A DNA stretch of 64,000 nt from Lingula anatina. Lineage: Eukaryota > Brachiopoda > Lingulata > Lingulida > Lingulidae. Under the pieces are notes generated by a model that saw only the letters and a program-made list of their open reading frames with translations, was not told the DNA's origin and made no database searches. Positions 22,388-36,600 of the stretch are shown piece by piece. Made by a program: the position numbers and the translations under genes. The stretch is taken from NCBI RefSeq assembly GCF_001039355.2, contig NW_019775780.1:809381-873380 (forward strand), in the 5' to 3' direction. Every line of letters starts with the position of its first letter. Position 1 is the first letter of the stretch.

Positions 22388-23291
22388 GGCTATTAAGAGC
22401 CCTTTTTCAGTCGCAATTGATATATAACAGCGTGTATTCCCATGAGTTAAAGATTTCCACCGTTGTTCGTTCGTGGGACTTGCTTTAAATGGATAGATCT
22501 TGTGTGCTTTGTGATTCAGGAATGATTTTCGCCTTTCGGAGGGCTGCCGCCATTGTCTCTCATCAATTTTAATAAAAGTTTTTTTCATGTGTGCTGGAAA
22601 CAAGGTTTAAATTCTATTTTCGACTTTAATTTTTCACTATTTTAGTTTTTATCAGTCTAAGTTTAGCCCAAGAATTTTGGAAAATGCAGAACTCTGGATC
22701 GTGCAACCTCTAAAATTAAATTGAGATTTATTTCGAACTGCAAGTTGAATTTCATATAACGTTAGATATCGAATAGAACTTTCAATGTTAAACCCATTTT
22801 TGACGATGGGCTTGGTGTTCAGAAAAGACTTTCATTTTTAATCGTCCCAAAAATTAAATTCATTGTTTTGGAAATTGATAAAACGGATGGAAGCTTAAAG
22901 AAAGAATTAAGTGAAACAGAATTTTGGTGCACAATGATAATTAAATACAAACCTGACAAAACCGACCCCTCAAACTAATTTTAGATCGAAATTGGTCTCC
23001 TCTTGGAGATTTTCCTCAGCAACCAATGACCAATAGAAGCACATGCTTTGATTTATGAAATTAATACACCGTGTAATGTAAATTTTTCAAAAATGATAAA
23101 CATATGTGATTGGATTGATTATGCTGGGTTCTAATACAATATTTATTTTTATTCATCCCATGGGTATATCAAAACACATTTGAAAGTCGGGATACTGGCA
23201 TAAATTTTGCCCTATTTTTCCTAGCGCGGTAGCATGTTGTTTTGGTTTACATTGTGAAGAGGCTACAGTTAAAATCGCAAGGAATATCGTA
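22388..23291. other. Spacer upstream of TTLL, with promoter
   Basis: No coding signal. The last 100 bp before 23292, including TAGCGCGGTAGC at about 23222, is less AT-rich and probably holds the TTLL promoter/start region. Inference from position only. Confidence 0.35.
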
Positions 23292-23334
23292 ATGGCGATG
23301 GGTTGGAAGCTATGTAGTTTGACACAATTTGCAG
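23292..23334 (+). promoter_or_regulatory. 5' UTR exon of TTLL with a 20-codon upstream ORF
   Basis: An ATG at 23292 (MAMGWKLCSLTQFA) runs into a strong donor (GCAG, GTAAGT at 23335). Spliced to the acceptor at 24570 it continues GTLSAG and stops at 24588-24590, 14 bases before the main TTLL ATG at 24605. It could restrain translation of the main ORF. Exon structure is inferred from splice consensus. Confidence 0.45.
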
Positions 23335-24604
23335 GTAAGTGGATTCATATCGTTATGTAGTTTCTGCAACGATTTTTTTACATTAAAAATGCACCTCTGT
23401 GTCCAGTAGCGTGAAAGGATTGTAACCATATTCGCATAACTACGTGTTTTGACAACATGGTAGGCATGTTTAATTTACGTCAGTACAATCCTCACTACCC
23501 TAAAATCTACATCGTCTTGTTACTTGAATTGCCAACGTTTTCCATTTACTGGGCCATGATTAGTTTTCAACAACAAATGTATACTGTTGTTTTTTAAAGA
23601 ATCGGAACACTGAAAGTTTTCATTGCCCTAAAATCAGAGTATGCCCAATCATCCCAATATCAGGTTATCGTAGACAATTTTGTTAGATCTATTTATTTTG
23701 TTTAGAATGCTGAACCGATTTTGGTATTTGTTTCCTTATTGTAGACTTATTTTAATCTTAAATCTTTATATGTGATTTTGAGATTCACTAACCAATTGAG
23801 GCAACATCTGAGCATGATAGAAACTGAAAATTTGATTTTCTTTTAGTGTAAGGGTAATCTCTCTGACTTCTTTTTTAAGTAAAATTGTTATTTAATTAGC
23901 ATGTGCAAACATAAATGCATGTATCACATGTCAATATGAGTTTGACTACTTAAAGAATGAATGGCAATCCTCATTTATTATAAACCATTTGCTTGAATAT
24001 TTTATGTAGCAGTGTAACTTGGCTGTTTATCTCCAACTGTTATAGTTTTGGTATCTTTAAAGAGGCTTGGAATTAAATCCATCATATTTTCAACTTTTTC
24101 AATTTTGGACCTTCCTCCTTATTCTTGGTTAATGTAAATACACATGATCATTCCAAAGTTCTCATAAATGAGAGAGGTAGGGGTATTTTGCAAAGAAATA
24201 TGTGAATTGAAAAAAAAAGTTCTTTAAAAATTGCCATTGTTTTTTTTCTGTTACAGCAATATTTGCAAAAATAATGGAACTTAAGGTGTGACTATATATA
24301 AAATCATTGTTCAGGGTTTCTTATTGAAATTTGGTAATTGCCATGTGTGTTATGTCGATTTGTTTTAGTAATGGAACAGGGGATGAAGAGCTACTTTTTA
24401 CCAACATGGAAAAATATGAACCATGGCTATAAAATCTACTCAAAAACAGATAAAAAGGAGTTATTTTGGAAAATCATTCATGCAGGGAATGAAAATGATG
24501 ATAAATATCTCTTAGAAAACTGTCATATAACTTTCTGTTCTGTTAACCTGGTACATTATATATATTTTAGGTACTTTAAGTGCTGGCTAAAAAAATAGTA
24601 AAAA

Positions 24605-27600
24605 ATGAAAGTTCGAGATGACAGTGATGTGGAATCCAGTAGTAGCAGCAGCTCCGATACTGAAAGTGATGAGGACACGCCGCGTACAGGAGTTCCACCT
24701 GCGATCAATGAAAATGAAACTAGTGCCAAACAGTTGACATTATTTGATGATGAGGATGAAGGACTTCTTTTACTACCTCCCCCAGTTGAGGAGGGAGAAG
24801 GGGAAGGTGAAGAAGGTAAGGAATGTTGACCAAGTTGCTAAATTATAAAATATAAATAAAAGTACACTGAAAATGCAGAAATTTACTTTGAGAGGTAGGC
24901 AGATACATTTGCCTCCCCCTCCCCCCTGAAACTGAAATGAAATCTTTCTTGTGTTAACATATTTGTGGCCCATTTACAATCAAATGATGGCATTTATCGT
25001 TGTGATTATAACTGCTGTAAATCAGCATGCAGTTTGCTCCCATCTCTCCAAAATGTTGTTCTTTATAATTAAGTACTGTATTGCACAGAGAACTTGGAAT
25101 TAATTACTTTTGGCCTGGCCTTTGGCACAAAACTCATGATAATCTTTAGAGAGAACTCAAGTTAATCTTTAAGTTTACAGAACTGGTGATAACATTTGCC
25201 TCAATACATAAACAGGGTTTATTTGCTTAAAAACTGGTGATACTGCATGATGTGCTACTGTAGCATTGCATACCCTTAATTTGAATTAAAGTACTAGTTC
25301 GATGTGAAGCATCTGAGATAGCCCAAAATATTGTGACTTAGTTGAAAATCATGAGAGAAAGATTTTGTGGGATTTGGAAAAGAGTGGGGCCAGAAAAAAT
25401 GGCAGACTAACAATAATACAACTGTAGTGCAGAAATAAATGAAAGCCAAGGAAACTTTTCAGGTTACTTTCTTTCAAGTTCTATCAAATTATAGTCTATT
25501 GCACAACATTATTGTATTGCTGAAATTTTAAGATGACATGATGGCATATAGAGTTTCAACCCATTGCTGAAATGTTAACTCCACCTCACCCACCCACCCA
25601 CATTTTCTTGTTTGGAAGTGCTGACATGATTTCCGTTGATAATAATTATGATATATAAAATGGTGGCTTGTTGTTTGAAATTGCCATCATTTGGTAAAAG
25701 ATGTGAAAAAATAAAAGATATGTAGATACTGGTAAAAAATAACAGCAACAAAAAGAACACAAATTTGCATTTTCAAATTACAGAAATAAAGGTAATTAAC
25801 AAACTAAGCTTACAGTTAAATACAAAATCTGAAAAAAGGTGTGAGCTACATATTGTTTTTTATCTATTTTAGAAACAGTAGTCTATGAAGAAGAAGGTGA
25901 GGGGGAAGCTGAGGGAGATGATGTCCCCCTCACTAGTCCGTCCATTACACTGAAACAAAATGCAATAATAAAGACAAATCAGGAAAAAGAAGAAGCTCAA
26001 CAAAAGAAGAAAAAGAAAAAGAGAAAAAAGTGAGTAATAGTAACCACGTTTTTTAGCTTTTCTGCAGCTTATGCTAGAAATGGGGGATTAGGCAGGATTT
26101 TGAAACAGGCTGTCCAAATTTATGTTACCTTCTTGTGGTCAAAGAAAAGCAATATATATGTGTGTGAAGTTATTGCACTTGGCAGTCATTCTGAGGTCAG
26201 ATATAGCAAGTTGACAACATTTCAATTTATGTTGTTGAGTGTAAAAACTTATTGAATAACAAAAAACAGACATTAATTTGACATGTCCTTGTGAGTAAAA
26301 TGGGTTTTCAGTTGAGAACAGTTGAGCACTTACAGACTCAATGCCAGTGGATTATTTTGTAGAGACTATTATGTAGTTGTTTATAATAAGGAAAGTTTTA
26401 GCATGCAAGTGTTATTTGGCCTCTGACAGATTGTTCAATATTAAATTGTATAGTTCTGAAAGTTATGAAACAGCCAAATGAAAACAAGTGGGTATTTAAA
26501 GTTATGAGCAAATATTGTTCCACTGCCACTTGAAAAACCAAATAGATTCAACTAGCACTTATATTTTCACTGGTATGAGGTCTTAACAAGTCTTAACAAT
26601 TTTTCTTGAGTGTATTTTTTCTGCATGTGATAAAATATATCTGACTTTTTTATGTAACTTATTTCATATTTTAAATGTGTAGAATAAGTAATTTTCATTG
26701 AAGTGTAATATGTATAGAAGTGATCGCTTTACAGTGTTAAATATTACTGAAGATCATGACCAAAATGTAATGAATGGTACAGTAATGCATTCTTGATCAT
26801 ATCTATAAGCTAGATTTGGCAGACCAGACTTTTTTTTGTCATCTCCACAGGTTTATTTTTGTGCTTAGACTGGCCCTAGGGTTCTGGGCTGAACTGAACC
26901 TCAGTCAATTCAACGTCTGCCTAAGGGCCTAATTCATTTTACAACATGCTCGTAGTTAGTAATTTGACCTGAGACCCAATACACTGTATGATTATAGCCG
27001 AAGGTGTTTTTAAATTCATAGCAACAGTGATGCTTATGTGTAAAAGGTGCTCAATTGATTTGGTATTTGAATTTGTATATAAGTGCTAAGCGCTTACAAT
27101 TCAAAAATACAAACATGAAGTAACTTATCTGAAGTAGATTTGTGTAAAGATTTGTTTATAATTCAAAGATTTATGGAGGATTTTGGCTGTTTGCTGTCAG
27201 TATTCCTAGCAGTCAGTTACTAGTATTGGTTTTATGGTACACCTGAGTGAACAGTGTCTGTGTGCCCAATAAAATGACCAAGTGTAAACCTCTGCTGAGC
27301 CACCATTGTTTCTGAACAAACATTAAGAATGAAAGGTATTTGTGCCTGATTGAATCCACGGGAAGTTTGAAATCCAGCCTGTTAAGAGAGAATATAAAAG
27401 GTGTTGTTATGCTTTATATCAAATTACAGTTACCTAGACCAATGATTGATATACAAAAGAGTGTGAATTAAGTACTTCACCTGTTTTCTTTTTTTGTTAC
27501 TCTACTGATATTTTGTCAACTTTGATATTTAAAACCTGTTACAGAGATTTTGAAATTTGAATATTTGGGTTAATGTAAACATTGACATTTTAATCAAAAT

Positions 27601-30600
27601 GTAGTGACATGTGTGCAAATTTTGAGATTAAAAAATTGGAAGTTTTGGAGTGAATTTACAAAAGTAAATGCGAAAAGTCTTAAGCCTGGCTTGCATGTAG
27701 AAAAAGGAGCTAATCTAGATATTTTTGTCTGTTGTGTTTCCTGTAGTATCTTTTGTATGGTTGTCCCCTAAAATATATGTATATACTGGTACATGTATGC
27801 TTATTAACTTGATTAATTGTTGTTCCTCTGAAGCTTTTATACCAATAATAATTTAATTGGAGTAAATTGTAAAATAATAAAACTGTAAAATTAAATTTTA
27901 CCTTTATTTCAGATGGCTATATATTTGTACAGTTAACTGCAAATATGAAGTGGGTATGTACTTGTGTATATATTATACACATTTCTGTAAAATATGCAAT
28001 GCCACTAGCTTGTTAGTCCTTTGTGAAAAAAAAAAGAAATACTAGTAACTATTTTGATAAGTAAATAACTTAAAATTCAAAATATTCAAATGTGCACTGA
28101 CAAATTTGAAACTGTTATTTATTTCTCTCAGTGCGAAGGGTATCAAAGCGGTTAAACTTTAAAGAAGTTAGTGAGGATGAGGAATGGAATCTGTACTGGA
28201 CAGATTACTCTGTGGCCCTGGAGAGGGTGATGGAAATGAAGAAGTATCAGGTAAAATGGCTAATATTTATGTATCTTGGTACTTGTATCTTCAAGACTTG
28301 CAAGACATTGACTATACCAAATATTTTATGCTGGTCTAAAGACAAAGTTGATTTAATGGTAATGTTATTTCAAGCAAAAGGAAATGAAATTGGATCAGTC
28401 TCAAGTAGTCAGTTGTATTGCTTGTTCCTTGACCTTATGGTGCATTAAGAATATTTGCGTTCTTTTTTGTTTTAGAAAATCAATCATTTTCCGGGCATGA
28501 GTGAAATCTGTCGGAAAGATTTACTATCCAGGAATTTGAACAGAATGGTGAAACTCTTCCCAAAAGACTACAATATCTTCCCTAGATCATGGTGCCTGCC
28601 TGCAGAGTAAGTTTTTTTTCTTTTCAGTTTGCCACTATCCTAACACTTGAATGTTTTGATTATTATCAATTTTTTAGACCAAGATGATGCTGTGTGTCTG
28701 GAGAAAGCTAGTATAAATCAGTATCTTATTGATTAATGTAATTGTGCTATAGGCTAATATAATAATGTTAATAATGCTATAGGCCCTTTATATATTAAAA
28801 AATTTTTTAAATGATTGAAAATGACTGATGTGTTTCTTACCAACATGTCCTATGAGGAAAATCAAAAGTATGCCACTATCCTAACATTTGAATGTAAGGA
28901 AAAGAAGGTAACAACATTAATTATCTTTCAGTTATGGTGACTTCCAAGCTTTTGCTAGGCAAAAGAAGAGCAAAACTTATATTCTCAAGCCAGAGAGTGG
29001 GTGCCAAGGCAAGGGAATATGGGTGACCAAAAACCCCAAGGAAATCAAACCCAATGAACATATGGTTTGTCAGCAATATATTTCAAGGGTAAGCAAAAGA
29101 TGAACCCATACTTTCTCTTATGTCAGTAGAATGAAATCTGGTTCAAATATGAAGTGGGAGCATTTTGATCCCTAATGACCTGATGTCTTGTTTAAAATCT
29201 GATTACAGTGTTGACACAGGTGAGATTAAAATTGTTTCATGCTTATGCTCATGGATATTTTGTTTATATTTAATGTAGATTAAAATTGCTTCATCTGTAT
29301 GTGCAAGGGTATTTTGTTTACCCTTCAGAAAATCGGTAGCATGCTTTTGAAATTAATGTACATTTATAAAGTTTTAGGACTATATTAAAAATAATAATAA
29401 TCTCTGTTATTTTCCAGCCTTTCTTGATTGATGGCTTCAAGTTTGACCTTCGTGTGTACACTCTTGTCACATCCTGTGATCCATTTAGGATATTTGTCTT
29501 TAAAGATGGTCTTGCCAGGTTTGCCACAACCAAGTACACTGAACCTCATGGAAATAATGTGGTAAGTAATAATTCTTTGACTTGTTTTATTTCAGTTCCA
29601 TATACACCCCTTTATGCTTACATGTAAGATGACTGATTGTGGTTCAAAGAAGAATATTATGCAGGAAATAAATGAAATAGTTATCTGTTAAAAAAAAAGA
29701 AAAAGAAAAAAAACAAACATATCATCAAGGATGCAAGACGGCTAGTATAAATGGTCAGTGCAGGGTATCCTTATTGCTCCCTCCATTTATTGGCCCTGAT
29801 GAAATTTTCGGAAATTGTGAAAAAATTTGTAAACAGAAATAAATATAACAATATAATTAAACAACTACATGTTGTTTGAAGTGCCTATACTGAAAAGCTT
29901 TGTATTTTTGGCCTTAAGGCTTGACATTGATTTCCATTGCCTTAAGGAAAAATCTTCTTTACAAAGACTTTAAAAATAGTTCAGGACAAAGAAAATTTCT
30001 GTAACATAAAACTGCTTACATGTACCTTGTGCCAGAATAAGTGCCATATTGATTTTGCTTGGCTGGTCTTGTTGAGTAATGCTGTTCAAAATAGAAAAGC
30101 TTTTTGATAATTGAAAAGAATTTGACTAGTTTAAGGTGTAAATTGAGACATTTCACCTGTATAGTTATATAATTGAGGTGAATGCTATGATGTGGGTCAG
30201 AGTGAAGTTTGTTGATGGTGCACATCCTGAATCCTCATTATATCACTAGGTAACAAAATGGCAAAAATATTGGTGCAGACCTCTCCTGTCTTAAAGAAAT
30301 ACTATACATTAAGAAAGAATGGAGATTAGAACTAAGTACAGAATATCACCACTCTACTTGTGACTTTTAAAATTTACACCATTGACCAAGCATTCTTGAT
30401 ACTTATGTGAGGTTTGAGGGGAACAGAATGATTTTTTTGGAACTCTCTAGCCATTTCTATTTTACCAGTATATACCTTTTTTCGCAGTTATTTGTTATAT
30501 TGACAACCTTTAAAATCATAATTAAGTTTCATAGCCATGACCACTTTAGATCATTTTGGGTTGTACCTGAATATAGAATATCCCTTTGCATACTTCCACT

Positions 30601-33600
30601 GAAGAAACTGGCATTTCAGAGGCACATTTTGAGTTTGAAAATCAAACAAACCTTATATTGTATCTTTTTATGCCATGAGTACACAGTAAAAATGGATCAA
30701 TTTTCACAAGCATCTTTTGATTCACTCACTGGAAAATTGCCCTTCACGTAAACATGATGATTGTCTACCCCCCAGACTGGGAGAAGACATGGTAGTGAAG
30801 CAATCAGTTGAGACCTCTGGCTATTATGTTTGCTTACTGTATTGACTACAGCCTTGTGTTAACATGGGAACAGGGGTGGGGAGGATACTGTGTGATTGAA
30901 ATTAAATTGTCAGTAAACAGTGTGTTTGATGACATAGATAATAATCAATCATGTCAGTGAATGGGGGTCCATTGTGAGGTCCCTGTACTGTTATGAATAT
31001 TTTTTGGGTGTTGACCAATTAGACATACTTTCCTGGTGGGTTTTTTTGTCTAAAGTATTTATAAGACAATGAGAATCGTGAAAAAGAGAAGAAAAGAGAG
31101 AGGGAAAAAGGATATTTGTCATTTTGAAGTACCCATATTTCACATACCAAATAAAAGCAATTTATGATAACATTGATTCGTGTTTTGTTCATTGTACGAG
31201 GGCTATATGCTTGACTGTATATATTTTGTGCAATAATCATGAGTTTTAAACTTATAAAAACTGTGGCAGATCTGATAATACTTTTTGTTATGTCATCAAT
31301 TAATTTCTAATTTCAGGACAATGTTTATATGCATCTAACTAACTATGCCATCAACAAGCACAGTGAAGACTTCATCAGAGATGATGAAGAGGGTGGAAGT
31401 AAGAGGTAAAGCATACTTTATAGGTTTAGGTGATCCCCTAAATATACTACTTTCAGTGGCATAAAATCTGTAGATTTGCCTAGTGAATATTTTAGACCTT
31501 TTGTTGCATGCTACAAAGAAGTATATATATGAGTTGAGGTTTTTATCAAAAAAAAAAAAAAATGAATAATTGATGTATAATGAAATTATCTTGCTGATCC
31601 ATTATTGATAGAACTCTTACCCTTATTTTATTTACAGGCGTATCATTACAATGAACAAGTGGCTAACACATCATGGATACAATGTTGAAAAAATGTGGAA
31701 TGATATTGATGACGTCTTGATTAAAACACTGATATCTGCCCATCCCATACTTAAGCATAATTACAGGACTTGCTTTCCTAATCATGTAAAAGGGAGTGCT
31801 TGTTTTGAGATATTGGGCATGGATGTGCTGTTAGACAGGAAACTAAAGCCATATATTCTGGAGGTAAATTTACACTTTGAATAACCTTCTTAATGTCATT
31901 TTAAAATTATGTTTTGATTTACATTTACTTAACATTGTATCGTTTTCTATGCAGTTTAAGTAATGGAAATGTAGACATAATTGTTGGAGTAATATTCTAA
32001 AATCTATAAAGGAAGCAGATAAACTGCCTACAAAGAAGATCAAAGCAGTCATTATAAAGCCAGGTGAGAAATGGTTTGTTTTCCCAGATAAAAGCAAGCC
32101 ACTGTGGGGTTGTTCTGTTTGCTTTTCATTCCTGTGAAAATCTCGGGATACTTCACACAAAGCGTATCAAACCCTTGATATTGACCTACACTAACTGTTA
32201 ATAGCGATTTTGATGCTGATGGGTTTCTCATTGCATTTGTAGGTGAACCACTCTCCAAGCTTCCACACAGATGCAAAGCTAGACAAGGAAATCAAGGAGG
32301 CCTTGATCTATGACAGTCTGAACCTGATCAACTGTGGTGCTGTTGACAAGCGCAAGTGCATTGAAGAGGAGCGCAGGAGAATCAAAGAGAGGCTGTTCCA
32401 GAGACAGGGGTACAAGAAAGAGTCTAAGTAAGTTATGCCTTTTGTCTGCCGATGTTTTATGTGCAGAAATAGGAATTGTAATAGTATAGACTGGGACCTT
32501 CTTTCCTTCCTGCCCATATGGATCTGACCAAAAATATTGTCACTTTAACACCTGTGGAGTGCTGGATGCATTATTCCTATGGCTTCATGTGTCAGAGCAA
32601 AGTTGAATTTTATTTGTTTTTATAGAAGTTGAGAAACATGCTTAAGAAAAGATGAGAAAAATTACTTTGTTGGCACCTAACAAACATGCATACTCCTATA
32701 GTCCATGGTGCTGTAATATTACAGTATAATGAAATCACTTCTGTTACAGAGAAGAGCTGGAGCAGGCTCAGCAAGAGTGGCTGGAGTCACTGACCAAGTA
32801 CGAGGACCAGCATCTGGGCAATTTTCGTAGGATCTACCCAGCACATGGCACTGACAAGTATGACAAGTACTTCCAACACAGTGCAGGGTCTCTTTTCCAG
32901 GAAACTGCAGCTTTCAAAGCCAGGAGTGAATGTGCAAGGTATGTATATCATCTGGGAAATAATGCCTTTAGGTTTGGTTGTTGCTTTTGTCTTAAAAAAT
33001 GTAGTTTAATGTATTGATCTATTCATATAGAAAAAACACTTCCCAGGGGTACGATTGTATTGAAAACAAACTTTTGCAGCAGTGCTGAATTCATAGTTTT
33101 ATTACTTTTACAGGAAATTCAAAAAAAGAAAGTGAGTTTAGTGTATGTATGTAAATATTGCAGCTTTTGGGAAACTTGATGCGTAGACTGAAAGGTGCAA
33201 TTGTGAAATCTTTAATTTGATTTAGTAAATACTGGAAAATTTGACAAAAAGTTTTGATTTTCAATTTTCCCTGGTTCATTACTTTGTAGTAAAATCAGTG
33301 GGAATATATGTAGATCCTGCATTGAAATTGAATTATGAACATGTTTCTTATGCATATGAATGGCTTGCGGTTAAGGGGCAATTAAAATAAATAGTACAAA
33401 AAATCAAGTCATGCCAAATCTAGTTTTAAACTAAATATGAATCTTAGATCTAAAATTTTAACAATTCAGTTATTCTTGAAACCATGCTGTAAGGTACTGA
33501 TACATGTATATAACATAATAGAATTTTTAAACTTACAAGAAAAAGAAGATGATTATAAAATTTTAAAATATGATTTCGTAGGCAACAGAGAGAGGAGATT

Positions 33601-36600
33601 TTAAGAAAGAAAGAAAAGATGGAGATGATGCTGAACAAAAACAAGAAGGCAGCTCGTCCAGAGAGTCCTGGGAGTAGAAAAAGGAGATTAAAACGTCCCA
33701 GTGTTCCCAGGAGACAGTTGGCCTCCTCCAGGCAGGGTGCTGAGGTAATACTCAGATTCAATAAATTACTTAAAAAAATTACATTGAAATAGTGAAAAAG
33801 GTTTCATTTATTCTCTGATTATCCCTGTTTTTGAATCAATATACCATAAATAAAGTATGTTTAATCTAGAGGCATAGATTTAGGCAGTTATAATTATTAT
33901 ACTATATTTCTCTTTCTTGAACAAATGTCAGCAGATGTAGGCTAGTTTCCTTTCATAGATCTAGCATGCCTGTGCTCTAGATATGTAGTATGATGTGATA
34001 ACATTCAGTTTGTCAATATTTCATGATTAAATCTAAAGGGTCTAATTTATATCTTTCTACAGAGACATTTTAATCAACCTTGGTAGTTATTATATGCTTA
34101 TCCATCCTTGATGCATGTTGTATTATGTTACATAACAGTACATTTTAGCAGTTTGGTATTTAACTGAAGCCTGGTTACCTGGGCATTGTAAGGTCAATAC
34201 CAAATATTACCTTAAATATTGACTGAATGGCCAGGATAGCATATAGAATATTAATACATTTATACAGTGGCAAAGGTAAAATATTGCCACAGTGTTGGAA
34301 TTCATTAAACAGTAATGTATCAGTATTTAATTGGTGTGTTGATAAAATTGCAGCTCAACATCAAAAAATTTTCCAACAGATAAATTCATACAGTTTGACA
34401 AAATTTGCATAATGATATGTACCAGTATACAAAAGCATATAAATATGTCTGAAGGCTGTGGTCCATTCTCTCAATACACTTACTAACCATGCACTCCCCT
34501 GTTTACCTCCTCTCATAGGGCACAGAGCATGTTAACATTGAAAGTGAACTGATAGACACCACCAAACCATTAGACATTCTGGAGGAGGAAGAGCTGGAGC
34601 GGATCAGTGGTCTACTCCAGCGTGACAACCTGGTGCGGGGCTTGGGGATAGTAGAACACGTGTACAGGCTACTGCACTGTACCCCAGGCACCATGGGCGT
34701 AATGAAGAGCAACGACCCTCGGCAGCAGTTTGTAAGTTTGCATTGAAGACTACTACCATACTTATATTGCCAGGTTTTAGTTGTATTGATCCATAATAAA
34801 CCCAGTGCATGCTGCCTAATGTTATGTTGTAATTGTACCTTGCATGGGTTTGGTATCCTTTGAAAACATTGACTTCTTTGCATGCTGCTGCTTTGCTTGA
34901 GCTGATGATCACCTGGAAGATCATCAATTAATACTGTGAACTTCTTCAAATGAAACTGGAAACACATTTCTTGTGAATTTGGCTATAAATTATGGAAATA
35001 TTGGAACAGTCATTTATGAAGAAGTTTGCAGTGCGCTTATGCACTGCTTTTTAAATGGATTCTCTTCTTTGGAATGTTCATGTTGATTTTACATCAATAA
35101 AATAGTTTGGTTGTTAAATTGCATGATTTGAATAATGAAGATAAGAGAAGTATTGTTATCAACCTGAAGGTTGAAGTGATGGTTCCTTGTTTGCAATTGA
35201 GTTCTCACTTAATACTTGATTGATCTGTTAATCCTGATTTCTATTGATTTCTCATCACTTCACTGTTTAATTGGCTGTCTTATTTTAAGAAGGTTTTACA
35301 GGGATGTTTGATGAATTACTCTCTTCAAAGCTAATCAGTGCCTCCTGAGATTGAGAGCTGAAATCATTTGTTTGCACTGAATACTTGATTAGTGAAAAAC
35401 ATCTTTCTGATCTTTTTTTTTCACTTGAACTCAGCAAAGTTTTATAAATCTTCATGATTTATTTTTCTATGAGAAAAAGTTAAAGTTTTGATTTTGTCCA
35501 TTACAAAAAAATGAAAAAAAAAAAAAAGATTTTTCAGCATATCAAAATAAAGGAATTTTTAGCATGGGTGTTTAACATTGTTTTCTACTTGGGCTCCCTG
35601 TGAAATCATCTTCTTGATTTGGTTGCAGTGTGTGGTTTCTTAGTCTTGCCTCTTTTCTTGCTCATTTCCAGGGCATCAATAATTTACAAAAATACAGTGC
35701 ATACCGGGAGGTGCTCTCTGCATCTCGGTATCGCCAGCGGGGCCTAGATAATCGGTTGTACATCTTTGATGATTCTAAAGCTGACAAATTGACTATTAAC
35801 TTTGGGACATCATCATTGGGAAATGAGGTGAAAGAGCTAGCCCCTGTTGGGAGTGAGGTGTTTAAACCCACAAAACACCTGCCGTTAAGAGTAAAGGACT
35901 TGGAGAACACATTAACTGGGGGCTCCTCTACGACCTCTGTCATGTCTTCAGCCACTGTGTCTGTACCTGCTCCACCAGGGCAGCAGAATGCTGACCAGAA
36001 CACAGGGCAGCAAACTGAAAATGACATTGAGAATGACAAAGAGGAAAGCTATGTGGCAACCAGTATTGCAGCAGTTAGTCAGGAGGTCAGTAGTGACCAG
36101 GGGCTTTTTGTAGCTATTAGATCATTGCACAAGCACTCTAGATAGTCACTGCTGTGTTTAAAAATCAAATACTAGTCTTAGGTGCAGGCACATGATTAGA
36201 ATGTTCTTTCTGAACAGAAAAAGTAGTTGCTTGGTTCTCACGTATAAATGTCTCAGAAAGAGAACGGACAGCAGTCACTCATATCCTAGCTGCTTTGTGG
36301 ACAGACATGATATCAGAAACAGGCTACATGTACATACAGTACAGGACAGACTGACATGGATTAATACATACTGAATACTGGTAAAGACTCACAAGGTAGA
36401 TATAAATTATGCTTACACTAGGTAGACATAGATACAGCTCACGTTATATATACAGTGTATGTAGCTTGTGACATAGAAGTCCAAAGAGATCATTTGCAGT
36501 GGTTATATGCATTGTAGATGTACACATGGACATGGACTCCAATCCAATGTAGACATTTTTTTAATAAGACAAAGTTGACAAACACTTTAGTTACAAAAAA

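Noticed and set aside
22049-22396. 115-codon ORF ending in poly-Leu
   Set aside because: The end is the ATT microsatellite; the rest lacks recognisable features or splice support.
21072-23291. Search for GS-box/kinase exons completing the TGF-beta receptor-like gene
   Set aside because: Only repeats, a T-run, a microsatellite and non-coding AT-rich sequence were found; no kinase motifs such as a Gly-rich loop, HRD or DFG in any visible ORF.
34503-34967. 154- and 107-codon minus-strand ORFs
   Set aside because: Antisense of TTLL exon 34519-34731 running into the intron; no domain seen.
35662-36039. 125-codon minus-strand ORF
   Set aside because: Antisense shadow of TTLL exon 35672-36085.
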